Shown in pieces: positions 18,048-24,834 of a DNA stretch of 41,134 bases. Source of the DNA: Rhizobium sp. Q54 (GTDB lineage Bacteria > Pseudomonadota > Alphaproteobacteria > SMXS01); the NCBI GenBank assembly GCA_945907245.1, contig CAMDTB010000027.1, positions 1-41,134 of the forward strand, read 5' to 3'. The translations under genes and the position numbers were made by a program. Every line of letters starts with the position of its first letter. The stretch's first letter is position 1. Under the pieces are notes generated by a model. It worked only from the letters and a program-made list of their open reading frames with translations. It was not told the DNA's origin and searched no databases.

Positions 18048-18650
18048 ATGTCCACCTCGATCGCCACTGACCACTCGACCCGGGACCGTATCGCCGCGGC
18101 CGCGGCGCCGCTGTTCGCGGACCGTGGCTTTGCAGGAGTCTCCGTGCGCGACATCGCCGACGCCGTCGGCATCAAGGCGGCCAGCCTCTACAACCACTAT
18201 GCCGACAAGGAGGCGCTCTACTTCGCGGTCCTGGCGCTGGTGTTCAGCCGGCGCGCCGCGCTGGTGGAAGACGCGCTGAAGGCGACCGGCACGCCGCGCG
18301 CGCGGCTGAAGGAGATGGTGTCTGCGCTGGTGCAGGGGACGGCGGGCGACCCGGTCGCCGCGCGCCTGCTGCAGCGCGAGCTGCTCGATGGCGACATCAG
18401 GCGATTCGAGCGGCTGGTCGGCGACGTGTTCGGCCGGCCGTTCGCCCACATGACCGCGCTGCTCACCGAGCTGGCGCCCGGCGGCGACGGCGCCCAGACC
18501 GCCGCCTACCTGATCTCGCTGATCCACGGCTATTGCGTGTTCGCGCCGGTGTTCCCGGCGCTCGATCCGTCGCTGACCACCGATACCTCGGTACTGGCCG
18601 ACAACCTGGCGGAGGAGCTGCTGGGCCGGATGGAAAGGCCCCGCCCATGA
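18048..18650 (+). CDS. TetR/AcrR family transcriptional regulator
   Basis: This 200-residue repressor has the N-terminal TetR helix-turn-helix (IAAAAAPLFADRGFAG then SVRDIADAVGIKAASLYNHY, about residues 15-55). The C-terminal ligand domain is helical and unassigned. The ATG at 18048 is preferred over a TTG six bases earlier. Its stop overlaps the adaptor gene's start by ATGA, so regulator and pump are one operon. The palindrome at 18021-18036 is the probable operator, implying derepression of the pump by its ligand. Confidence 0.9.
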   Translation: MSTSIATDHSTRDRIAAAAAPLFADRGFAGVSVRDIADAVGIKAASLYNHYADKEALYFAVLALVFSRRAALVEDALKATGTPRARLKEMVSALVQGTAGDPVAARLLQRELLDGDIRRFERLVGDVFGRPFAHMTALLTELAPGGDGAQTAAYLISLIHGYCVFAPVFPALDPSLTTDTSVLADNLAEELLGRMERPRP

Positions 18651-19735
18651 TCCGCCCTGCCTCGACGCTGCTGGTTTGCGCCCTTCTCGCCTCGTGCGGC
18701 GACGGAAAGTCGGCGACCGCGCCCGCCGCCGAGCCATTGATGCTCGCCACGGCCATGGTGCGCGAGCAGGACGTGGTCAACCCGATCATGGCGACAGGCG
18801 AGGTCCATGCCGACAAGATCACCGAGATCAAGCCCAGGGTCGACGGCACAATCGACGCCGTGTTCGTCGACGTGGGCGACCGGGTGAGCATGGGCCAGCC
18901 GCTGTTTCGCACCCGCCAGGCCGACTACCGCAACCGGCTGAACGAGCAGGAACAGGCGCTGGCGCTCGCCCAGGCCGAGCTGAAGCAGGCGTCGGGCGAC
19001 CTGGAGCGCGCCGTCTCGCTCCGCGGCAAGGGCGTCGTCTCCCAGGGCCGCATGGACGAGGTGCAGGCCCGTTTCGACACCGCCCGCGCGCGCCTCGGCA
19101 TGGCGGAAGCCTCGCTGGCGCAGGCCAGGCAGAACCTGGCCGACGCTACGGTCACCGCCCCTTACGACGGAATCGTCACTGGCCGCTTCGTCGATGAGGG
19201 GACCATGATCCAGGTCGCGACGTCGAACACGCCGGTGGTGGAGGTGGCCAAGCTCGACACGGTCGAGGTGATCGCCCAGGTGGCGGCCGTCCACCTGTCC
19301 AGGTTGCGCCCCGAGACCCGCGTGACCGTCGCCGTCGAAGGCGTGCCGGCGCCGGTCGAGGCCACGCTCGGCGTGATCAACGACAAGGTCGACGCCCGCA
19401 CCAGGAGCGTGGAGATCAGACTCCATCTGCCGAACCCGGATCTGGCCATCAAGCCGGGGCTGTTCGCCAAACTGACCCTGCACCCGTCGCCAAGGCGCGC
19501 GGCGGTGCTGGAGCGCGCGGCCGTGCTCGGCCCGGCGGGCGACAGCTACGTCTACGTGGCGTGGGACAATGTGGCGAGCCGGCGGGCGGTAAAGGTCCGT
19601 GACGTGGACTCGGCGCTGGTCGAGGTGCTTTCGGGCCTGAAGCCGGGCGAGGCCGCGCTGGCCGGGCCGGCGCTGGCGGAGCTCAAGGACGGCACGCCCG
19701 TCATCATCCGGAAGACGGCCGATGGGTCTCGCTGA
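18647..19735 (+). CDS. RND efflux periplasmic adaptor (HlyD/MFP family) lipoprotein
   Basis: This 362-residue membrane-fusion protein has the N-terminal lipobox LLASC anchoring it to the inner membrane. Then come the paired lipoyl half-motifs (TEIKPRVDGTIDAVFVDVGDRV and, after the hairpin, ATVTAPYDGIVTGRFVDEG), separated by an Ala/Gln/Glu-rich coiled-coil hairpin of about 90 residues, then beta-barrel and membrane-proximal domains. It connects the RND pump encoded next with an outer-membrane channel; no channel gene is present here, so a TolC-like protein must come from elsewhere. The ATG at 18647 overlaps the TetR stop; the open frame further upstream is shadow. Confidence 0.9.
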   Translation: MIRPASTLLVCALLASCGDGKSATAPAAEPLMLATAMVREQDVVNPIMATGEVHADKITEIKPRVDGTIDAVFVDVGDRVSMGQPLFRTRQADYRNRLNEQEQALALAQAELKQASGDLERAVSLRGKGVVSQGRMDEVQARFDTARARLGMAEASLAQARQNLADATVTAPYDGIVTGRFVDEGTMIQVATSNTPVVEVAKLDTVEVIAQVAAVHLSRLRPETRVTVAVEGVPAPVEATLGVINDKVDARTRSVEIRLHLPNPDLAIKPGLFAKLTLHPSPRRAAVLERAAVLGPAGDSYVYVAWDNVASRRAVKVRDVDSALVEVLSGLKPGEAALAGPALAELKDGTPVIIRKTADGSR

Positions 19736-22700
19736 CTTCTGCATCAGGCGGCCGGTCTTCGCGGTCATGCTGATCGCGGGGCTGGTGGCGCTGGGCGCGC
19801 TGTCGCTGGGCCGGGTCGGCATCGACCTGTTCCCGCGCGTCGAGTATCCCTTCGTCGCCGTGTCGACGGTGCTGGAGGGCGCCACGCCCGAGACCATCGA
19901 GACCGAGGTCACCGACCCGATCGAGGAGAAGCTCAACACCATTTCCGGCATCAAGACCATGCGATCGGTCAGCTCGGAAGGCCTGAGCCAGATCTTCATC
20001 GAGTTCGAGCTGTCGGAGAACGTGGACATCAAGAGCCAGGAGGTCCGCGACAAGATCGCGCTGGCCCGAGGCGATATCCCGAAGGAGACCGAGCCGCCCA
20101 TCGTCGACAAGGTCGACCCGGATTCCGAACCGATCATGTCGGTGCTGGTGGCGGGCGACCTGCCCATCCGCGACCTGACGCTCTATGCCGACGACACGGT
20201 CAAGGAAGCGCTGCAGCGCATCCCCGGCGTCGGATCGGTGGAACTGGTCGGCGGCCGCGACCGCGAGGTACGGGTGTGGCTCGACATCGACCGGCTGCGC
20301 GGCTTCGGCGTGTCGGCCCAGCAGGTGATCGCCGCCATCGGCTCGGAGCATGCCGAGATTCCCGGCGGCCGGCTCGAGTCGGGGGGCGGCACGCGCGAGT
20401 TCTCGGTCAAGACCAAGGGCGAGGTGGAATCCGTCGCCGAGTTCGGCAACGTGGCGGTCGCGTTCCGCGACGGGTCGCCGATCTGGCTGCGCGATGTCGC
20501 CCGGGTCGAGGACGGCATGGAGGACGAGCGCACCTACGCCGAGCTGGGCGGCCAGCGCGGCGTGTCGCTGGAGATCAGGCGCCAATCCGGCAAGAACACG
20601 GTGGCCGTCGCCGAGGCGGTGCGCGACGCGCTGGGCGAGCTTCAGGCCGAGGCGCCGGCGGGCGTGCGGATGGTCGTCGCCAAGGACGTGGCCCGGTTCA
20701 TCCAGTCGTCGATTCGCGACGTGACGCTGGACATGGTGCTCGGCGGCGTGCTGGCGGTGATCATTACCTTCCTGTTCCTGCTCAACCCGCGCAGCACGGT
20801 GATCGTCGCCATCGCCATTCCGACATCGGTGATCGCGACCTTCTTCGCGTTCTATGTCTGCGGCTTCACCCTCAACATGCTGACCATGATGGCGCTGTCG
20901 GTGTCGGTCGGCCTGCTGGTCGACGACGCCATCGTGGTGGTCGAGAGCATCCACCGCCTGATCGAGGAGGGAAAGCCGCCCATGGAGGCGGCGTCCGAGG
21001 GCGTGCGCCAGGTCGGCGCGGCGGTGCTGGCGGGCACGCTCACCGTGATCGCGGTGTTCGTGCCGATCGCCTTCATGGAAGGCCTGGTCGGCTCGTTCTT
21101 CTTCCAGTACGGCCTGACCGTCTCCTTCGCGGTGGCGGTCTCCTTCCTGGTGTCGATGACGCTGACCCCCATGCTGAGCGCGCGATTCCTGAGCAAGAGC
21201 GACGGGCATGACGGCCTGCTGCAGCGGCTGGACGTGCTGCACACGCGGATGGAACGGGCCTATGGCCGGCTGCTCGACGCGACCCTGCGCCGCCGCTGGG
21301 TGGCCATGGCCGCGCTGTTCGGGGCGGTGATGCTGGGCGGCATGGTCGCCGGCCAGGTGCCGAACGAGTTCATGCCCCAGACCGACCGCGGCGAGTTCAC
21401 CGCCGAGATCGAGCTGCCGCTCGGCGCCGGCCTAGAGCAGACGCGGCAGGTGGCGCAGAAAATCGCCCGTGACGTGGAGAAGATCGAGGGCGTCGCTTCG
21501 GTGTTCCTGACCGTCGGCGCGGGCGTGCAGAACAAGGTCAACAAGGCCGATTTCTATGTGGGCCTGACGCCCAAGCGCGACCGCGATCTGACCCAGTTCC
21601 AGATCATGGACAAGGTCCGCGCCGCCATGCGGCGGCACGGCGACACGCTGAAGTCGGTGAAGCTGGCCGAGATTCCCTGGGTGTCGGGCGGCGCGGGCGC
21701 GGCCCAGCCCATCGACCAGATGTTCCAGGGCCAGGATCTGAACGAGCTCGACCGGCTCGCCCAGGAGCTGGCCTCGAAGATGCGCCCCTTGCCCGTCTTC
21801 CAGGACGTGAAGACCTCGTTCGAGGCCGGCAAGCCCGAGCTGCAGGTGCATGTGGACCGCCAGACCGCCGCCGATCTGGGCGTGTCGGTGGACAGGCTGG
21901 CCGGTACGGTCCGGGCACTGGTCGGCGGCGTCGATGTCGGCACCTACCAGGAGGGCGGCGAACGCTATGACGTCCGGGTGCGGCTCGAGGAGCCGCAGCG
22001 CGACGACCTGTCGCGGCTGAGCCTGCTCCAGATTCCCAGCGCCGGCGGCGCGCTGGTCGACCTCGACAACGTGGCGAGCCTGACCATCGGCAACGGCCCG
22101 GTCGAGATCACCCGCATGGACCGCAGCCGCATGGTCGGCGTGACCGCCGCCAATAGCACCGGCGTCACGCTGGGCCAGGCCGACGCGGAACTGCAGCGGT
22201 TGGCCTCGGAGATGGAGCTTCCTCCCGGCTATTCGGTCCGATCCGAGGGCATGGTCAAGACCATGAAGGAATCGTCCGCCGCCATCGGCTTCGCCTTCCT
22301 GATGGCACTGCTGGTGATCTACATGGTGCTGGCGAGCCAATTCGACAGCTTCGTGCAGCCGGCGATCATGATGCTGTGCGCACCGCTCGCCTTCATCGGC
22401 GCGTTCCTGCTGATCTGGCTGGACGGCAGCGGCCTCAGCCTGTTCGCGCAGATCGGCCTGGTCGTCCTGATGGGCCTGGTGATGAAGAACGGCATCCTGC
22501 TGGTCGAGTATGCCAACCAGTTCCGCGAGCGCGGCCTGACGGCGATCGAGGCCATGTGTGCCGCCGCGCCGCTGCGGCTGCGGCCGATCCTGATGACCGC
22601 GCTGGCGGCTATATTCGGCATGATCCCGATCGCCCTGGCGACGTCCGACGGCGCGGAGTGGCGCCGCCCCATGGGCGTCCTGGTGATCGGCGGGCTGCTG

Positions 22701-22823
22701 TCGTCCACCTTCCTGACGCTGCTGGTCGTGCCGGTCGCGTACACGCTGGTGGCGGACGCGGGCAAGCCGTTGAAGGGCCTTCTCGATCGCCTGCCGCGAA
22801 AGCGGGCCGCGCCCGCCGAATAA
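19722..22823 (+). CDS. RND-family efflux permease (HAE1-like)
   Basis: At 1033 residues with the twelve-helix, two-large-loop plan of proton-driven RND drug exporters, the length is typical. The N-terminus FCIRRPVFAVMLIAGLVALG is TM1; GLLVDDAIVVVESIHRLIEEG after about residue 400 is TM4 with the paired Asp residues of the proton relay. The second half repeats the plan, ending with FAQIGLVVLMGLVMKNGILLVEY and a short basic tail. Its start lies 14 nt inside the adaptor gene, so the two are translationally coupled. The substrate cannot be deduced; the TetR neighbour suggests induction by a small lipophilic compound. No terminator is evident after the stop. Confidence 0.93.
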   Translation: MGLADFCIRRPVFAVMLIAGLVALGALSLGRVGIDLFPRVEYPFVAVSTVLEGATPETIETEVTDPIEEKLNTISGIKTMRSVSSEGLSQIFIEFELSENVDIKSQEVRDKIALARGDIPKETEPPIVDKVDPDSEPIMSVLVAGDLPIRDLTLYADDTVKEALQRIPGVGSVELVGGRDREVRVWLDIDRLRGFGVSAQQVIAAIGSEHAEIPGGRLESGGGTREFSVKTKGEVESVAEFGNVAVAFRDGSPIWLRDVARVEDGMEDERTYAELGGQRGVSLEIRRQSGKNTVAVAEAVRDALGELQAEAPAGVRMVVAKDVARFIQSSIRDVTLDMVLGGVLAVIITFLFLLNPRSTVIVAIAIPTSVIATFFAFYVCGFTLNMLTMMALSVSVGLLVDDAIVVVESIHRLIEEGKPPMEAASEGVRQVGAAVLAGTLTVIAVFVPIAFMEGLVGSFFFQYGLTVSFAVAVSFLVSMTLTPMLSARFLSKSDGHDGLLQRLDVLHTRMERAYGRLLDATLRRRWVAMAALFGAVMLGGMVAGQVPNEFMPQTDRGEFTAEIELPLGAGLEQTRQVAQKIARDVEKIEGVASVFLTVGAGVQNKVNKADFYVGLTPKRDRDLTQFQIMDKVRAAMRRHGDTLKSVKLAEIPWVSGGAGAAQPIDQMFQGQDLNELDRLAQELASKMRPLPVFQDVKTSFEAGKPELQVHVDRQTAADLGVSVDRLAGTVRALVGGVDVGTYQEGGERYDVRVRLEEPQRDDLSRLSLLQIPSAGGALVDLDNVASLTIGNGPVEITRMDRSRMVGVTAANSTGVTLGQADAELQRLASEMELPPGYSVRSEGMVKTMKESSAAIGFAFLMALLVIYMVLASQFDSFVQPAIMMLCAPLAFIGAFLLIWLDGSGLSLFAQIGLVVLMGLVMKNGILLVEYANQFRERGLTAIEAMCAAAPLRLRPILMTALAAIFGMIPIALATSDGAEWRRPMGVLVIGGLLSSTFLTLLVVPVAYTLVADAGKPLKGLLDRLPRKRAAPAE

Positions 22824-22856
22824 CGCCGTCAAAAACTGTATGGCGCTCCAGGTTCG

Positions 22857-22898
22857 TTGATCACGATCAATGGAACGCGCGCCGATCCCCGCTCTACT
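22857..22898 (+). promoter_or_regulatory. FNR/FixK-type box and promoter of the Rieske oxygenase gene
   Basis: TTGATCACGATCAA (22857-22870) is a perfect TTGAT-N4-ATCAA box, the binding consensus of FNR/Anr/FixK-class regulators. Exactly 22 nt later, TCTACT (22893-22898) matches four of six -10 bases, so the box centre would sit near -41.5, the class II activation position. The ATG follows at 22927, 63 bp from the box centre. Confidence 0.65.
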
Positions 22899-22926
22899 GG
22901 CTGGGGAAACAGCAGCGGCGGGCACC

Positions 22927-24321
22927 ATGAACATCCAGACACCGAAGGGACTTAAGGGCGGCGACGCGCGGTGCGATGCGCCGTCCGTTCAGGACATTCT
23001 GGACCGCGACACGCGGCCGATCCCGGAGGTGCTCCGCAAGCAGGACTACACCTATGTGGGCTCGGACGACATTCCGGCCGACCGCTACTTCTCGCGCGCG
23101 TGGCACGACCGCGAGGTCGAGGGCGTCTGGAAGAAGGTCTGGCAGATGGCTTGCCGCGAGGAGGAAATCCCCGAGGTCGGCGACCATGTGGTCTACGACA
23201 TCGTCGGCCTGTCGTTCATCGTCATCCGCACCGCCGCCGACGAGATCAAGGCGTTCGTCAACGCCTGCCTGCACCGGGCCCGCAAGCTGCGGACCGAGGA
23301 CGGATCGGTCTCCAGCTTCCGCTGCCCCTATCATGGCTGGACGTGGGATATCTCGGGTGCGTTGACCGAAATCCCGTGCCGCTGGGATTTTCCCCACGTC
23401 AATGCCGAGAACGGGAGGCTGCCCGAGGCGCGCGTGGGCACGTGGGGCGGTTTCGTCTTCATCAATCCGGACCCGGACTGCGAGCCGCTGGAGAGCTTCC
23501 TCGGCGATCTCCCGGACCATTTCAAGCGGTGGAGACTCGAGGACTGCTACAAGGCGGTGCATGTCAGGAAGCGCATGCCGGCCAACTGGAAAGTCTGCGC
23601 CGAGGCGTTCATCGAGAGCTACCACGTCATCGACACGCACCCCCAGATCATGCCGCATACGGCGGATGCCAATACCCAGTACGACAATTACGAGGGTCAG
23701 AACTTCAATCGCATGATCACGCCCATGGGCGTGCCCAGCCCCCACCTGGAGTCGTGCTCGGGCCAGCAGACGGTAGACGCCATGGTGAACACGTCCGGCC
23801 GCCAGGTCGGCGCCGTCGGCACCTTGACGCTGCCGGAAGGCCAGAGTGCGCGGGTGTTCATGGCCGACGTGGCGCGCCGCCGCTGCAAGGAACTGACCGG
23901 GGTGGACTTCGGCGATGCATCGGACAGCGAGATGCTCGACGCCATCCAGTACTTCGTGTTCCCCAACTTCTTCCCGTGGGGCGGCTTCAGCCCGAACATC
24001 ATCTACCGGTTCCGGCCCGACGGTAACAATCCGGAATCGGCGATCGTCGAGATCATGATCCTGCACCGGGTCGATCCCGCCAGGCCTCGGCCCGCGCCGG
24101 TTCCCGTGCATGTCATGCGCGACGACGAGGTATGGGCCGACGCCAGGGAACTTGGCGGCCTGGGTGCGGTCTTCGACCAGGACATGTCGAACATCCCCTT
24201 CGTCCAGGAAGGCCTGCACGCGACGACCATCGGCAAGAACGCGGTCAGTGTCGGCAACTACCAGGAAAGCCGCATCCGCGATCTCCACAGAAGCCTGGAA
24301 CGGTACATTCAGCACCCCTGA
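22927..24321 (+). CDS. Rieske non-heme iron oxygenase, alpha subunit
   Basis: This 464-residue aromatic-ring-hydroxylating-type oxygenase has the Rieske [2Fe-2S] ligands Cys114, His116, Cys133 and His136 (CLHRARKL...FRCPYHGW). The catalytic iron would be bound by His233 and His238 in FIESYHVIDTHPQ and an Asp near 419 (FDQDMSNIP). Glu230 stands where many family members have the Asp that links the two centres. No ferredoxin, reductase or beta subunit lies nearby, so electron donors must be encoded elsewhere. The ATG at 22927 is chosen over an upstream start because the intervening 19 codons overlap the promoter. It is unusual for an O2-consuming enzyme to be preceded by an FNR-type box. The last six codons form part of the structured 3' element. 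Confidence 0.88.
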   Translation: MNIQTPKGLKGGDARCDAPSVQDILDRDTRPIPEVLRKQDYTYVGSDDIPADRYFSRAWHDREVEGVWKKVWQMACREEEIPEVGDHVVYDIVGLSFIVIRTAADEIKAFVNACLHRARKLRTEDGSVSSFRCPYHGWTWDISGALTEIPCRWDFPHVNAENGRLPEARVGTWGGFVFINPDPDCEPLESFLGDLPDHFKRWRLEDCYKAVHVRKRMPANWKVCAEAFIESYHVIDTHPQIMPHTADANTQYDNYEGQNFNRMITPMGVPSPHLESCSGQQTVDAMVNTSGRQVGAVGTLTLPEGQSARVFMADVARRRCKELTGVDFGDASDSEMLDAIQYFVFPNFFPWGGFSPNIIYRFRPDGNNPESAIVEIMILHRVDPARPRPAPVPVHVMRDDEVWADARELGGLGAVFDQDMSNIPFVQEGLHATTIGKNAVSVGNYQESRIRDLHRSLERYIQHP

Positions 24322-24381
24322 AGACGCTTCCCGCACCCGTACCGTTCCCGACCGAGCCCCGGCCCTCCCCGGCCGGGGCTC
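24297..24381 (+). terminator. Structured 3' element and terminator of the Rieske gene (copy 1)
   Basis: Ten-base arms GGAACGGTAC (24297-24306) and GTACCGTTCC (24339-24348) enclose a small hairpin TTCAG-CACCC-CTGAA (24308-24322) and an unpaired tract ACGCTTCCCGCACC. A second, 11-bp GC-rich hairpin follows (arms 24354-24364 and 24371-24381, loop CTCCCC), succeeded by a weak T-rich run. The first arm begins inside the final codons of the oxygenase gene. A diverged copy lies at 24752-24834. Confidence 0.7.
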
Positions 24382-24396
24382 TTCTGTTCCCGTCGG

Positions 24397-24606
24397 TCAG
24401 TCGAGGGCGTAGACGCCGGTGACCACGGTGCCCCTGGGCAGGTCGTCGGCCATGCGGATCGCCACGTTCCTCGCCTGGACCATCACGCAGTCCCCATAGG
24501 CGACGGCGCCCTCGTTGCCGTCATAGCGGATCAGTGCGCCGGTCTTAACCTCGGCGTCGATGCCAATTCTGACATCGTCGGTCTCGGCCAGGTCGACGAG
24601 TTGCAT
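24397..24606 (-). CDS. Small protein of unknown function
   Basis: A 69-residue acidic open frame from the ATG at 24606 (MQLVDLAETDDVRIGIDAEV) ends in RGTVVTGVYALD. Its composition looks protein-like, with alternating hydrophobic residues suggesting a small beta-rich domain and no signal or membrane segment. I recognise no family. The frame is open to a TTG at 24681, but that start would fall inside the FNR-type box, so the ATG is preferred; its ribosome binding site is weak. It is convergent with the Rieske gene and divergent from the candidate RNA. Expression from the shared box is possible, but no good -10 is seen on this strand. It could be a chance open frame. Confidence 0.4.
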   Translation of the reverse strand: MQLVDLAETDDVRIGIDAEVKTGALIRYDGNEGAVAYGDCVMVQARNVAIRMADDLPRGTVVTGVYALD

Positions 24607-24667
24607 GATCGTGCCCTGCCTGACCTCGAACGGCGCCGGCAAGACGCCGTCGAGGGCCGACAGTCGA

Positions 24668-24709
24668 TTGATCACAATCAATGAAGCCCGCGCGCACGCG
24701 GTGTCTCAT
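24668..24709 (+). promoter_or_regulatory. FNR/FixK-type box and promoter of a candidate small RNA
   Basis: TTGATCACAATCAA (24668-24681) is a perfect TTGAT-N4-ATCAA box, flanked by one more pairing base on each side. TCTCAT (24704-24709) follows after 22 nt, the same distance as box to TCTACT before the Rieske gene, and matches four of six -10 bases. Transcription would begin near 24716 on the plus strand, where there is no open gene before the terminator at 24805-24834. Confidence 0.55.
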
Positions 24710-24715
24710 GTGCCT

Positions 24716-24834
24716 GTTCCCGCGCAAAAGCCATCCGCGTGGGTGCGCCCCGGAACGGTACACTGAGCACCTCAGACGCTTCCCGCACCGTACCGTTCCT
24801 GACTGGCCCCGGCTCCCCGGCCGGGGCCATTTTT
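24716..24834 (+). ncRNA. Candidate FNR-type-regulated small RNA
   Basis: From the inferred start to the T-tract is about 118 nt with no credible coding gene. It contains, in order: a possible weak hairpin (GCGCA 24722-24726 with TGCGC 24744-24748); a second copy of the Rieske 3' element, with 10-bp arms 24752-24761 and 24790-24799; an inner hairpin CTGAG-CAC-CTCAG (24763-24775) whose bases differ from copy 1 yet still pair; the conserved unpaired ACGCTTCCCGCACC; and a strong terminator. Box, spacing and 3' element all mirror the oxygenase transcription unit, so it may be an internally deleted duplicate of it. Function is unknown. It may instead be only a relic of that duplication. Confidence 0.45.
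24805..24834 (+). terminator. Intrinsic terminator of the candidate small RNA
   Basis: An 8-bp GC stem (GGCCCCGG 24805-24812, CCGGGGCC 24821-24828) is followed by ATTTTT (T-tract 24830-24834) on the plus strand. The T-tract abuts the stop codon of the opposing M20 gene. It is stronger than the matching hairpin of copy 1 because of the uninterrupted T-run. Confidence 0.8.

Noticed and set aside
19704-22934. Long minus-strand open frames opposite the RND pump
   Set aside because: The plus strand encodes a complete RND permease; the antisense translations are His/Asp/Arg/Gln-rich shadow.
24606-24681. FNR-type box at 24668 as the promoter of the minus-strand small gene
   Set aside because: No -10-like hexamer is found at the 22-nt spacing on the minus strand, while a good one is found on the plus strand; dual use cannot be excluded.
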